Shown here in pieces: positions 1 through 10,153 of a stretch of DNA of 64,000 nucleotides (position 1 is the first letter of the stretch; every line of letters starts with the position of its first letter). The stretch is from Azonexus sp. (GTDB lineage Bacteria; Pseudomonadota; Gammaproteobacteria; Burkholderiales; Rhodocyclaceae). The notes beneath the pieces are model-generated. The model made no database searches, was not told where the DNA came from, and saw only the letters and a program-made list of their open reading frames with translations. The stretch spans positions 1 through 64,000 of the forward strand of contig JAIRKE010000035.1 of assembly GCA_031260295.1 (NCBI GenBank), read 5' to 3'. A program made the translations under genes and the position numbers.

Positions 1-510
1 AACTGCGACGCGCTGGCCATCGCCATCGGCACCAGCCACGGCGCCTACAAATTCACCAAGAAGCCGACCGGCGACATCCTGGCCATCGACCGCATCAAGG
101 AAATCCACGCCCGCATCCCGAACACCCACCTGGTCATGCACGGCTCCTCCAGTGTGCCGCAGGAACTGCTGGCCGAAATCCGCGAATTCGGCGGCGACAT
201 GAAGGAAACCTATGGCGTGCCGGTCGAAGAAATCGTCAACGGCATCAAGCACGGCGTGCGCAAGGTCAACATCGACACCGACATCCGTCTGGCCATGACC
301 GGCGCCATCCGCCGCTACTTTGTCGAAAATCCCACCAAGTTCGATCCGCGCGACTACCTCAAGCCGGCCCGCGAAGCCGCCAAGAAAATCTGCCTCGCCC
401 GCTACGAAGCCTTCGGCTGCGCGGGCCAGGCCAGCCGGATCAAGGTGATTCCGATGGAAAAAATGGCCGAACGCTACGCCAAGGGCGAACTGAACCAGAT
501 CGTCAAGTAA
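1..510 (+). CDS. fba: Fructose-bisphosphate aldolase, class II, Calvin subtype (3' part)
   Basis: Cut by the window start; the last 169 residues are present in frame 1. The enzyme interconverts fructose 1,6-bisphosphate with glyceraldehyde 3-phosphate and dihydroxyacetone phosphate in the cytoplasm. The visible part holds class II hallmarks: an [11 protein letters not shown] segment, VMHGSSSVP, and [21 protein letters not shown] with its glycine-rich phosphate-binding and Asn/Asp catalytic residues. The C-terminal GQASKIK-like stretch is typical of the Calvin subtype, which is about 350 residues long, so roughly half is missing. A strong hairpin terminator follows at once, so fba is probably the last gene of its unit. 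Confidence 0.93.
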   Translation, partial: NCDALAIAIGTSHGAYKFTKKPTGDILAIDRIKEIHARIPNTHLVMHGSSSVPQELLAEIREFGGDMKETYGVPVEEIVNGIKHGVRKVNIDTDIRLAMTGAIRRYFVENPTKFDPRDYLKPAREAAKKICLARYEAFGCAGQASRIKVIPMEKMAERYAKGELNQIVK

Positions 511-532
511 GGTCGCCGCCCCGGCCCCACCG

Positions 533-568
533 AGCGGGAATCCAGTCATCCGGGTTCCCGCTTTTTTT
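533..568 (+). terminator. Rho-independent terminator after fba
   Basis: Stem AGCGGGAA (533-540) pairs with TTCCCGCT (555-562), with a 14-nt loop and a run of seven T residues (562-568). It lies 23 nt after the fba stop codon and just before the next gene. Confidence 0.88.
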
Positions 569-587
569 CGCCCGCCGAGGAGACGCC

Positions 588-1574
588 ATGCTGTTCATCA
601 CCAGCCGTATGCCGACGGTCAATACCGAACCCGAATTCAACAAACACTTCGTGTTCGACCTGAAGAACAATGCCTCCAGCCACAGCTTCTTCTGCTGCCG
701 GCGCCACAAAAAAGGTGAGTACGAGGAAATCGGCAGCAGCGCGCTGCTGCAAGCGCTGAAAACCGCGGATTACCAGCAGGTGCTGATCTATATCCACGGC
801 TTCTCCAATCTGCCCGAGGATGTGTTCGCCAGCACCGAGGAACTCCAGAATCTGTGCGACCAGCAAAAACCCAACGAAGTGCTGGTGCTGCCGCTGATCT
901 GGCCGTGCGACGCCGACCTCGGCATCATCAAGAACTACTGGGACGATCAGAAATCCGCCGACCAGAGTGCCTTCACCTTCGCCCGCGTGATGCAGCGTTT
1001 CATGGAATGGCGCAATTCGCCGGACTGCAACCCCGAGGACAACCCGTGCCTGAAGCGCGTCAACGTGCTCGCCCACTCGATGGGCAATCGCGTGCTGCGC
1101 CAGACGCTGACCAACTGGCACCGCTACGACCAGCCGCATGGCCTGCCGCTGCTGTTCCGCAACAGCTTCCTGGTCGCCGCCGACATCGTCAATGAATCGC
1201 TGCACAAAGGCGAGGAAGGCGAGCTGATCAGCCACGCCTCGCGCAACGTGGTGGTCTATTACGCCTCCGACGACCTGGCCCTGCGCGCTAGCAAAATCTC
1301 CAATCTGAAGAATGCCGAAGCCTCCCGCCGCCTCGGCCACAGCGGGCCGGAAGACATGGAGAAGACGCCGAAAAACGTCTACGCCATCGACTGCGACGAC
1401 GTAAACACCCGCTACGATCCGCCCAAGGGCCACTCCTATTTCCGCTCCGGCATCCGCAAAGGCCAACCCGGCCTGGTCTTCGCCCACATCTTCCGGACCC
1501 TGCTGAGCGGCCGTGTCTTCCCCAACGACGAATTCCGCAAGTCGAGCATCATTGGGCTGGACAAAAGGGCGTGA
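588..1574 (+). CDS. Alpha/beta hydrolase of the DUF900 family
   Basis: A 328-residue protein with no signal peptide, so probably cytoplasmic. The fold signature is clear: strand plus oxyanion-type IYIHGFSN near residues 66-73, then the nucleophile elbow VLAHSMGN with Ser164. Candidate acid and base residues are in YASDD and PPKGHSYF further on. DUF900 members are serine hydrolases of mostly unknown substrate; lipase or esterase activity is possible but not shown. The start is supported by GAGGAG about 8 nt before the ATG. It stands alone between two intergenic regions and is not clearly linked to fba or the LysR gene. Confidence 0.8.
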   Translation: MLFITSRMPTVNTEPEFNKHFVFDLKNNASSHSFFCCRRHKKGEYEEIGSSALLQALKTADYQQVLIYIHGFSNLPEDVFASTEELQNLCDQQKPNEVLVLPLIWPCDADLGIIKNYWDDQKSADQSAFTFARVMQRFMEWRNSPDCNPEDNPCLKRVNVLAHSMGNRVLRQTLTNWHRYDQPHGLPLLFRNSFLVAADIVNESLHKGEEGELISHASRNVVVYYASDDLALRASKISNLKNAEASRRLGHSGPEDMEKTPKNVYAIDCDDVNTRYDPPKGHSYFRSGIRKGQPGLVFAHIFRTLLSGRVFPNDEFRKSSIIGLDKRA

Positions 1575-1869
1575 TACCCATCCGGCAGACCAGATACCCA
1601 ATGGACTCGAAACGGGCGACACCGTGCACCGCTTCCTCCTGTCAAAATCTCTCACACATTACGCACGAGTTGCGCCGTGCCTCAAAATCCTCTGCTTGGC
1701 TAGCCTAAATCCATCCAAGGTAGGGAAAGTTCATCCACGCATTTATTTGTGCAAGAAAGCCGGAGGAAACCCCACCACAACGGGGGGTTTTCTGCCGTTT
1801 GACCGGCAGCAGCAGGCCTTTTAGAGTTAAGGTTTCGCTTTCGATCGCCGCCGGAACATTCATATTTCG
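1575..1869. other. Intergenic region with one GC-rich hairpin
   Basis: This 295-bp gap has no convincing gene. The only clear structure is AAACCCC (1767-1773) pairing with GGGGTTT (1784-1790), followed by a short T run. It may be a weak terminator of the hydrolase gene or part of the 5' leader of the LysR gene. An AGGCCTTTTAGAGTTAAGG stretch near 1815-1833 could carry promoter elements, but no clean -35/-10 pair is visible. Confidence 0.45.
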
Positions 1870-2820
1870 ATGAACTTCGTCCGCACCCTGACCCTGCGCC
1901 AGTTGCAGATTTTCGTCATCGCCGCCCGTCACCAGAGCTATGCCCGTGCTGCCGAGGAACTGCATCTGACGCCACCGGCGGTATCGATGCAGCTCAAGCA
2001 ACTGGAAGACAACGTCGGCCTGCCGCTGTTCGAGCGCAAGGGCCGCGGTGTCGTGCTGACCGGGGCGGGCGAGTTGCTGGTACACCATGCGCTGCGCGTG
2101 CTCGGCGAAATCAAGGATGCCGAGGCCAGTCTGCAAGCGCTGGCCGGGGCCGAAAGCGGCCTGCTGTCGGTCGGCCTGGTCAGCACCGCCAAGTATTTCA
2201 TGCCGCGCCTGCTGGCCAAGTTCGCCCAGGAGCATCCGGGCGTCGACGTGCAGTTCACGGTCGGCAACCGCAGTGCGCTGCTGCAAAAGCTGCAAGACAA
2301 TGCTGTCGACCTGGCCGTGATGGGCCGCATCCCGGTCGAGATCGAGGCTCATGGCGAGCCGATGGCGCCGCATCCTTACGTGCTGGTAGCGCCGGCCGAC
2401 CATCCGCTGCGCCACGCCCGGCGCTTTGAAATGCATGAATTGCGTAACGAGACTTTCCTGTTGCGCGAGGACGGTTCGGGATCGTATCTGGTCGCCGAGG
2501 AAATGTTCAGGAACCATCTGTTTACCCCCAAGCGCACGATCAGCCTGGGCAGCAACGAGACGATCAAGCAGGCGGTGATGGCCGGCATGGGCGTCGGCCT
2601 GCTGTCCTTGCACACCTTGCCGCTGGAACTGAAGACCGGCGAGGTGGCCATTCTTGACCTGGTCGGCACGCCGGTCGAGCGCACCTGGTATGTGGTGCAT
2701 ATGAACACCAAGCGCCTGCTGCCGGCCGGTGTCCACTTCCGCCGCTTCCTGCTCGACGAGGCGGCCGCGGCCCTCGATGCCGAGTTCGCTCCTTACCTGA
2801 TACGACCAAGCGCCGCCTGA
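1870..2820 (+). CDS. LysR-family transcriptional regulator, CbbR-like
   Basis: A 316-residue LysR-type regulator. The N-terminal winged helix-turn-helix covers about residues 8-67 (RQLQIFVIAARHQSYARAAE, then TPPAVSMQLKQLE and the LFER/LTGAG signature). The rest is a periplasmic-binding-protein-like effector domain beginning near residue 92. The sequence style (PAVSMQLKQLEDNVGLPLFER) is that of the CbbR/CysB-like branch. Proximity to the aldolase gene makes a role in carbon fixation or gluconeogenesis attractive, but they are separated by a terminator and another gene. The effector and targets are unknown. Confidence 0.85.
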   Translation: MNFVRTLTLRQLQIFVIAARHQSYARAAEELHLTPPAVSMQLKQLEDNVGLPLFERKGRGVVLTGAGELLVHHALRVLGEIKDAEASLQALAGAESGLLSVGLVSTAKYFMPRLLAKFAQEHPGVDVQFTVGNRSALLQKLQDNAVDLAVMGRIPVEIEAHGEPMAPHPYVLVAPADHPLRHARRFEMHELRNETFLLREDGSGSYLVAEEMFRNHLFTPKRTISLGSNETIKQAVMAGMGVGLLSLHTLPLELKTGEVAILDLVGTPVERTWYVVHMNTKRLLPAGVHFRRFLLDEAAAALDAEFAPYLIRPSAA

Positions 2821-2871
2821 TCGGGTGCGTTCAATTACCGTTTCCAGGATAATTCTTCTTTTGCTTTCGGA

Positions 2872-3813
2872 ATGACCGCCGTGACCGCACCGCTTTTTGA
2901 ATCTTCCATCACCAGCCTGCCGCTGCTTTCCAAGGGTAAGGTCCGCGACATTTACGCGGTCGACGCCGACAAGCTGCTGATCGTCACCACCGACCGCCTG
3001 TCGGCCTTCGACGTCATCCTGCCCGATCCGATCCCGAACAAGGGCCAGGTCTTGCAGGCCGTCGCCGATTTCTGGTTCGCCAAGCTCGGCCACATCGTGC
3101 CCAATCAGTTGACCGGCATCGATCCCGAATCGGTGGTTGCCGCCAACGAACGCGAGCAGGTGCGCGGCCGCGCCGTTGTCGTCAAGCGCCTGAAGCCGCT
3201 GCCGATCGAGGCCGTGGTCCGCGGCTACGTGATCGGTTCCGGCTGGAAGGACTATCAGCAGACCGGCGCCATCTGCGGCATCGCCCTACCGGCCGGCCTC
3301 AAGATGGCGCAAAAGCTGCCACAGCCGATCTTCACCCCGGCGACCAAGGCCGAAGTCGGCGATCACGACGAAAACGTCTCCTTCGCCCAGGCCGCCGCCA
3401 ACTGCGACGCGGCGCTCAACGATGCCTTGCGCGGCACCGGCAAGAGCGGCACCCAACTCTGCGCCGAGGCCCGCGACGCCGCCATCCGGCTGTATCAGGA
3501 AGCCTCCGACTACGCGGCAACACGCGGCATCATCATCGCTGACACCAAGTTCGAATTCGGCATCGACGCCGCCGGCACGCTGCACCTGATCGACGAGGCG
3601 CTGACCCCGGATTCCTCGCGCTTCTGGCCGGCTGACCGGTATGCCGAGGGCAGCAACCCACCGTCCTACGACAAGCAATATGTACGCGACTACCTGGAGA
3701 CGCTAGATTGGGGCAAGAAGGCGCCCGGCCCCAGGTTGCCGGCCGAGATCATTGCCCGCACTAGCGCCAAGTACCAGGAAGCCTACGAGAAGCTGACCGG
3801 TAAGACGCTGTAA
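2872..3813 (+). CDS. purC: Phosphoribosylaminoimidazole-succinocarboxamide synthase (SAICAR synthase)
   Basis: A 313-residue enzyme of de novo purine synthesis that joins aspartate to CAIR using ATP. Recognisable blocks are [10 protein letters not shown] near the N-terminus (ATP binding), [10 protein letters not shown], the [16 protein letters not shown] segment, and DTKFEFG followed by [14 protein letters not shown] near the C-terminus. Length fits the long (about 300-residue) form common in betaproteobacteria. The ATG at 2872 starts a protein with the usual N-terminus. It appears monocistronic, with hairpins downstream. Confidence 0.96.
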   Translation: MTAVTAPLFESSITSLPLLSKGKVRDIYAVDADKLLIVTTDRLSAFDVILPDPIPNKGQVLQAVADFWFAKLGHIVPNQLTGIDPESVVAANEREQVRGRAVVVKRLKPLPIEAVVRGYVIGSGWKDYQQTGAICGIALPAGLKMAQKLPQPIFTPATKAEVGDHDENVSFAQAAANCDAALNDALRGTGKSGTQLCAEARDAAIRLYQEASDYAATRGIIIADTKFEFGIDAAGTLHLIDEALTPDSSRFWPADRYAEGSNPPSYDKQYVRDYLETLDWGKKAPGPRLPAEIIARTSAKYQEAYEKLTGKTL

Positions 3814-3846
3814 GCCGGTCCGGCCGCGCTGCCGCCGCCTCCGACG

Positions 3847-3918
3847 CCCCGCTCTGCGGGGCCGTCTTGAATAGACCCTTCCTCCCGCCTTGTACGGACG
3901 GCGGCGACCGTCCGTTTT
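3847..3918 (+). terminator. Two hairpins after purC; the second is terminator-like
   Basis: A first GC-rich stem (GCCCCGC / GCGGGGC) lies near 3845-3862. A second hairpin, ACGGACGG (3894-3901) with CCGTCCGT (3908-3915), is followed by TTTT. The second ends only 12 nt before the next start codon, so it could also shape the 5' leader of the oligopeptidase mRNA. Confidence 0.6.
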
Positions 3919-3930
3919 GCCCCGAAAATC

Positions 3931-5988
3931 ATGACCGAACCCCAGAATCCGCTGCTCGACTTTACCGACCTGCCCCGTTTCGACCTGATCGAGCCCCTGC
4001 ACGTCAAGCCGGCGATCACCTGCCTGCTCACCGATGGCCGCGCGTTGATCGAGCGCCTGACCGCCGATACCACGCCGGCCACCTGGAATGATTTCCCTGG
4101 CGCCCTGGCGCTCGGCCTCGAACCGCTCGGCCGCGCCTGGGGCGTGGTCGGTCATTTGCATTCGGTCAACGATGTGCCAGCTTGGCGCGAGGCTTACAAC
4201 GAGATGCTGCCGGAAGTCTCGCGCTTCTACAGCGAGCTTGGCCAGAACCTGAAGCTGTTCGACAAGTACCGCGCCTTGAAGGCCGGCCCGGAGTACGCGA
4301 CGCTGTCGCGCGAACGGAAGAGAATCATCGACAACGAGATTCGCGACTTCCGCCTTTCCGGCGCCGAGCTGCCGGATGAACAGAAACCACGCTACCAGGC
4401 GATCATGGAGGAACTGTCGCAACTGGCGGCCAAGTTCTCGGAAAACCTGCTCGACGCGACTAACGCCTTCGCCGAGATCGTCACCGACGCCTCCCTGCTC
4501 GCTGGCCTGCCCGATTACGCTGTCGAGGCAGCCCGAGAAGCAGCGCAGACAGCTGGCCTCGATGGCTGGAAATTCACGTTGCACGCGCCGTCTTACGGAC
4601 CAGTGATGCAGTATGCCGACAGCCGCGCGCTGCGCGCCCGTCTGTACCGCGCCTATGCCACCCGCGCCGCCGAGTTCACCAACGGCGCGAGCAAGGTGGA
4701 ATGGGACAACACGCCGGTCATCCAACGCCTCCTCGAACTGCGCGCCGAAGAAGCACAGATGCTCGGCTTCGCCAACTTCGCCGAAGTTTCGCTACAGCCC
4801 AAGATGGCCGACACACCAGCGCAAGTGCTGGCTTTCCTGCGTGACATGGCGGCCAAGGCCAAGCCCTTCGCTGAGAAGGACATCGCCGAGCTGAAAGCCT
4901 TCGCCCGCGACGAGTTGAGCATCGCCGATTTCCAGTCGTGGGATGCCGCCTATGCCTCGGAAAAGCTGTTACAAGCGCGCTATGCCTTCTCCGAGCAGGA
5001 AGTGAAGCAGTATTTCACCGAGCCGAAGGTGATCGCCGGCTTGTTCAAGGTCATCGAAAGCCTGTTCGGGGTGCGGGTACTGCCGGACTCGGCGCCGGTC
5101 TGGCACGAGGATGTACGTTTCTACCGCATCGAAACGCCGGCCGGCGAACTGGTCGGACAGTTCTACATGGATCTCTACGCCCGTGAGACCAAGCGCGGCG
5201 GCGCCTGGATGGACGAGGCGCGCTCGCGCCGCCGGTCCGGCGCCGGCCTGCAAAAGCCGATCGCCTATCTCAACTGCAATTTCGCCCGCCCGGTCGGTGG
5301 TAAGCCAGCAACCTTCACCCATGACGAGGTGATCACGCTGTTCCACGAATCCGGCCACGGCCTGCACCACTTGCTGACACGCGGCGAGGAGTTGGGCGTC
5401 TCGGGCATCCACGGCGTCGAATGGGATGCCGTCGAACTGCCGTCGCAGTTCATGGAGAACTACTGCTGGGAATGGTCGGTACTGCAAGGCATGACGGCCC
5501 ATGTCGACAGCGGCGAAGCGCTGCCGCGCGCGCTGTACGACAAGATGCTGGCAGCCAGGAATTTCCAGAGCGGCATGATGATCGTGCGCCAACTCGAATT
5601 CTCGCTCTTCGACATGCACCTGCATTGTGAATTCGACCTGTGCGGCCCGCGCGGCGTCATGGACCTACTGGACGAGGTGCGCGCCGAGGTGGCGGTGCTG
5701 CTGCCACCCGCCTGGCACCGCTTTCCGCATAGCTTCTCGCACATCTTCGGCGGCGGTTACGCGGCCGGCTATTACAGCTACAAATGGGCCGAGGTGCTGT
5801 CGGCCGACGCCTACGCGGCCTTCGAGGAAGCCGGCGATCCGTTCGATGCCGGTGTCGGCCGGCGCTTTCTTGACGAAATCCTGGCCATGGGCGGCGCCCG
5901 CTCGGCACTCGAATCCTTCCGTGCCTTCCGCGGCCGCGAGCCGAGCGTCGACGCATTGCTGCGCCATAGCGGTATGATTAGAAGGTAG
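3931..5988 (+). CDS. prlC: Oligopeptidase A (M3 family zinc metallopeptidase)
   Basis: A 685-residue cytoplasmic endopeptidase that degrades short peptides, including cleaved signal peptides. The zinc site is FHESGHGLHH: HEXXH at residues 472-476, with the third ligand expected in the following helix near WDAVELPSQFMENYCWE. The GGYAAGYYSYKWAEV block near the C-terminus is the conserved substrate-binding region of M3 peptidases. Length matches the family (about 680). The start follows a hairpin closely and no strong Shine-Dalgarno sequence is visible. Confidence 0.95.
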   Translation: MTEPQNPLLDFTDLPRFDLIEPLHVKPAITCLLTDGRALIERLTADTTPATWNDFPGALALGLEPLGRAWGVVGHLHSVNDVPAWREAYNEMLPEVSRFYSELGQNLKLFDKYRALKAGPEYATLSRERKRIIDNEIRDFRLSGAELPDEQKPRYQAIMEELSQLAAKFSENLLDATNAFAEIVTDASLLAGLPDYAVEAAREAAQTAGLDGWKFTLHAPSYGPVMQYADSRALRARLYRAYATRAAEFTNGASKVEWDNTPVIQRLLELRAEEAQMLGFANFAEVSLQPKMADTPAQVLAFLRDMAAKAKPFAEKDIAELKAFARDELSIADFQSWDAAYASEKLLQARYAFSEQEVKQYFTEPKVIAGLFKVIESLFGVRVLPDSAPVWHEDVRFYRIETPAGELVGQFYMDLYARETKRGGAWMDEARSRRRSGAGLQKPIAYLNCNFARPVGGKPATFTHDEVITLFHESGHGLHHLLTRGEELGVSGIHGVEWDAVELPSQFMENYCWEWSVLQGMTAHVDSGEALPRALYDKMLAARNFQSGMMIVRQLEFSLFDMHLHCEFDLCGPRGVMDLLDEVRAEVAVLLPPAWHRFPHSFSHIFGGGYAAGYYSYKWAEVLSADAYAAFEEAGDPFDAGVGRRFLDEILAMGGARSALESFRAFRGREPSVDALLRHSGMIRR

Positions 5989-6012
5989 CCACAATCCATC
6001 CGGGAGAATCCG

Positions 6013-6558
6013 ATGCGCTTTCTGCTTGTCCTGTGTCTGGCGCTGCTGAGCGCCGTCGTTTCGGCCCAAACCTACCGTTGGGTCGATCCCTCGGGCCGCA
6101 CCATCATTTCCGACACGCCGCCACCGGGCAAGGCCAAGGAAGTGAGCCGCACCAGCGACGGCCAGGCGGCAACGGCCGACGATGGCGATCTGCCGTTCGC
6201 CGTGCGCAAGGCGCGCGAGAATTTCCCGGTGACCCTGTTTACAGCCGCCGACTGCACCACCGACTGCCAGCAGGCGCGCGACCTGCTAAATAGCCGCGGC
6301 GTGCCCTTCACCGAGAAGATGCTGCAAAAAGCCGTGGATGCCACCGAACTCAGAGCACTGGTTGGGGATGTCTTCGTTCCGTCATTGAAAGTCGGCAACC
6401 AGAGTTTCCGTGGTTTCCAGGCCACCGCCTACCACAACCTGCTTGATCTCGCCGGTTATCCGAAAACGCCGGCTTACGGCAGCAAACCCTCTGGCGGCCT
6501 GCCCCCGGCGGCAGAACCGAAAGACACCGGCGACACTCCCACTCCGGCCACCAACTAG
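6013..6558 (+). CDS. Exported DUF4124 protein with a glutaredoxin-like domain
   Basis: 181 residues. A signal peptide (LLVLCLALLSAVVSAQ) is followed by a DUF4124 segment (TYRWVDPSGRTIISDTPPPG), a beta-rich domain usual in small periplasmic proteins. From about residue 73 a glutaredoxin/thioredoxin-like fold follows (FPVTLFTAADCTTDCQQARDLL). Its CTTDC cysteines are one residue further apart than a standard CXXC, so redox activity is uncertain. The C-terminus is Pro/Thr/Lys rich. GGGAGA about 7 nt upstream supports the start. It follows prlC by 24 nt and may be co-transcribed. Confidence 0.75.
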   Translation: MRFLLVLCLALLSAVVSAQTYRWVDPSGRTIISDTPPPGKAKEVSRTSDGQAATADDGDLPFAVRKARENFPVTLFTAADCTTDCQQARDLLNSRGVPFTEKMLQKAVDATELRALVGDVFVPSLKVGNQSFRGFQATAYHNLLDLAGYPKTPAYGSKPSGGLPPAAEPKDTGDTPTPATN

Positions 6559-6592
6559 GAACGGCCGGGGCGGGCCGCCCACAGGCCGGGCC

Positions 6593-7930
<1,338 letters not shown>

Positions 7931-7951
7931 GTCGCAATCCGTCGCAAGAAG

Positions 7952-9871
7952 TCAGCGGCCGGCCAGCGGCAAGCGGATGCGGAAACGGGTACCGCGCCCC
8001 GGTGTGCTGTCGACCTCGATGTGGCCATGGTAGCGAGTAACGGTAGAACGCACGATCGACAGCCCGAGCCCGGTGCCCAGCGCGCCGTCGGCACGCCGAC
8101 TGTAGAAGGGCTGGAAAATGCGGCCCAGGTTTTCCGGCGCGATGCCGACGCCGGTATCGGTGATCTCGATCAGCACCATCTGCTCCTCCACACGACTGCG
8201 CAAATCGACCCGGCCGCCCTCGGGCATGGCGTGGTGGGCATTCTGCACGATGTTGAAGATCATCATCCGCAATTCGCTGGGATCGGCATATACCAGCGGC
8301 GACTCCGCCGCATAGTCCTCGGTCTGCTCGATGCCGCCGGCCAGCGCCTCGTAGCCGAGCAGCATGGCGGCGTCGTGCATGGCGTGGTTGACGTCCACGT
8401 ATTGCAGCACTTCGTCGGGATGGCGGCAGAGCAGCAGCAGGCGGCGGGTGACCTCGATGCAACGGTCGATCTCGCCGTCGACGACGGCCAGGCCATCCTG
8501 CAATTCGCCCTTGGCCAAATCCCTATCGTCGGCGCTGCGGGCCAGGCTCTGCACCGCCAGTCGCACCGAGGCCAGCGGGTTATGAATCTCGTGCGCGATG
8601 CCGGCGGCGAGCATGCCGATTTCCGACAAACGCTGTTCTTGCGAATAGCGGGCCAGCGTAGACAAGTCACGCAGCGACTCGACGACACAGGGGCGCTCGC
8701 CATCCGGCCCGGCCAGCAGGATGCGCGAAGCGACGGTTTCGACAACGACTTCACTGCCATCGGCACGGCTCATTCGCTGTTCGTACTTCAACATCGGTTG
8801 AGCGTCGTCGAGGGCGTGTAGGGGGCACAGCACCAGCGTCGGCGGACAAGGCTCGTCGAGGCCGTGGTTGCTGCGATAGCACTTCTGTTCGAGGGCGGCG
8901 GCCCGGCTCAGGCCAAGCAGCTTGCAGTAGGCGTCGTTGACGGCGAGGACGCGGTGTTCCGGGCTGATCACCCGCACCGCGTCGGGCAAGCTGTCGAGCA
9001 GGCTGCGCAGGTAGTGTTGCTGGGCCTGTAGTTCGCCATAGCTGGTGGCGAGATTCTCCGCCATGCGATTGAAGGCCTGGCCGAGCTGGGCCAGTTCGTC
9101 GTCGTCACGGGTCGGCACGCGCACGCCGTGATCACCTTCGCTGAGACGTTGGGCAGCGTTAGCCAACGCATCGACCGGCGCGATCACATAACGATGCAGC
9201 GCACGGTAACCGATGACACAGGAAAACAGCATGACCAGCGCCGCGCCCGCCGTCAGCCCCAGCGCGCTATTGCGCGCCTGAATGCGCAAGGTGCGGGCAT
9301 CATAATCGACGATCAGAATGCCGTTGATCGGATGGATTTCAAGCGCGCCGTGGCAAACGGTACAGGGCTCCCGGTTGAAGACGGGTTTGATCGAGCGCAA
9401 TACTTCCCGGTCGCTGTCGTTGTCTTTATCGATGACGGTGAATTGCGCAAAGCCAGTAGCGGGCAGATCGTTCGGCACCTGGAAGCGCACATTGGCCTGC
9501 AGCGGATCGGAGGTAAAACGAACGATGCCGGCGGGGTTGAGTATGCGCACGCCAAGAATGTCCGGCTGCTGCCCGAGCCGGGAGACGATCTGTTGCAGGC
9601 CGGGTACGTCGCGCTTGAGCATGGCATTTTCGAGCGCAGCTTCGAGCAGACGGTTGATCTGCATCGAGGCAACGGACCGTTCTTGCTCAAGCTGGCTACG
9701 GTAGACCACAAAAAAAACCAGCAACAGAAGAATCGATGCGAGCGCCGAAGCGGCCAGCATGGCCAGCACGATCTTGCGCCGCAGCCGCGCCGCCCACCAG
9801 GCACGCAGGCGCCGTGGCCAGCGCTCGGCGGTTGGACTTGGCAAGGGGCTACGCTCGGCGATCACGGACAT
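7952..9871 (-). CDS. Sensor histidine kinase with a CXXCH heme-type motif and Cys-rich PAS domain
   Basis: 639 residues from the ATG at 9871; a longer form would need a TTG at 9922. Order: transmembrane helix (about 34-57), periplasmic sensor region ending in EPCTVCHG (CXXCH at 170-174), second helix (about 203-224), HAMP, a PAS domain with three cysteines in a CYRSNHGLDEPCPP...LCPL pattern, HisKA with phospho-acceptor His427 (AHEIHNPLAS), and HATPase with N box IVQNAHHAMPEGG and G box DTGVGIAP. The CXXCH faces the periplasm and suggests covalent heme, so redox, oxygen, NO or a reactive oxidant could be the signal. It precedes its regulator and follows the molybdoenzyme genes. Confidence 0.9.
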   Translation of the reverse strand: MSVIAERSPLPSPTAERWPRRLRAWWAARLRRKIVLAMLAASALASILLLLVFFVVYRSQLEQERSVASMQINRLLEAALENAMLKRDVPGLQQIVSRLGQQPDILGVRILNPAGIVRFTSDPLQANVRFQVPNDLPATGFAQFTVIDKDNDSDREVLRSIKPVFNREPCTVCHGALEIHPINGILIVDYDARTLRIQARNSALGLTAGAALVMLFSCVIGYRALHRYVIAPVDALANAAQRLSEGDHGVRVPTRDDDELAQLGQAFNRMAENLATSYGELQAQQHYLRSLLDSLPDAVRVISPEHRVLAVNDAYCKLLGLSRAAALEQKCYRSNHGLDEPCPPTLVLCPLHALDDAQPMLKYEQRMSRADGSEVVVETVASRILLAGPDGERPCVVESLRDLSTLARYSQEQRLSEIGMLAAGIAHEIHNPLASVRLAVQSLARSADDRDLAKGELQDGLAVVDGEIDRCIEVTRRLLLLCRHPDEVLQYVDVNHAMHDAAMLLGYEALAGGIEQTEDYAAESPLVYADPSELRMMIFNIVQNAHHAMPEGGRVDLRSRVEEQMVLIEITDTGVGIAPENLGRIFQPFYSRRADGALGTGLGLSIVRSTVTRYHGHIEVDSTPGRGTRFRIRLPLAGR

Positions 9872-9903
9872 GGGTGGAGAAGAAATGGTGGCTGGTGTGC
9901 TGC

Positions 9904-10045
9904 CCCGCAAATGGCCACACAAATGAAATTGCTGGATTTGCGTTCACGGCAAGGCGCAAAGCGCAGCCATACCGGGTGGTATGGCGAGCATTTGCAACAC
10001 CGCCGGGGGCGCAAAGACGCGATTTCATGTGCGGTTATTTGCGGG
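9904..10045. repeat. 142-bp imperfect palindromic repeat (MITE/REP-like)
   Basis: The two halves are near reverse complements. Outer ends are CCCGCAAAT (9904-9912) and ATTTGCGGG (10037-10045). The centre is a perfect CCATACC-GGGT-GGTATGG (9967-9984). Arms between these match over most of their length with two small gaps. It lies in the 282-bp gap between the chaperone and kinase genes, inside the respiratory unit. No open reading frame, so it is a non-coding element. Only one copy is seen here; genome copy number is unknown. Confidence 0.75.
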
Positions 10046-10153
10046 ATAGCACACTTGTAGCACGATAGACGGCCTGGTGCCGATCGGCAACGATGACAGT
10101 CGACATCCATGCCATCCGGCATCCCTTCCCGGCGCCGGAACATCTGCCCGCGG

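Noticed and set aside
546..1655. A 369-codon minus-strand open frame over the DUF900 hydrolase
   Set aside because: Antisense shadow; composition is low-complexity and the plus strand has a clear hydrolase with a ribosome site.
9872..9922. Longer histidine kinase starting at a TTG (9922)
   Set aside because: The extension runs into the palindromic repeat and has no ribosome site; the ATG at 9871 is preferred.
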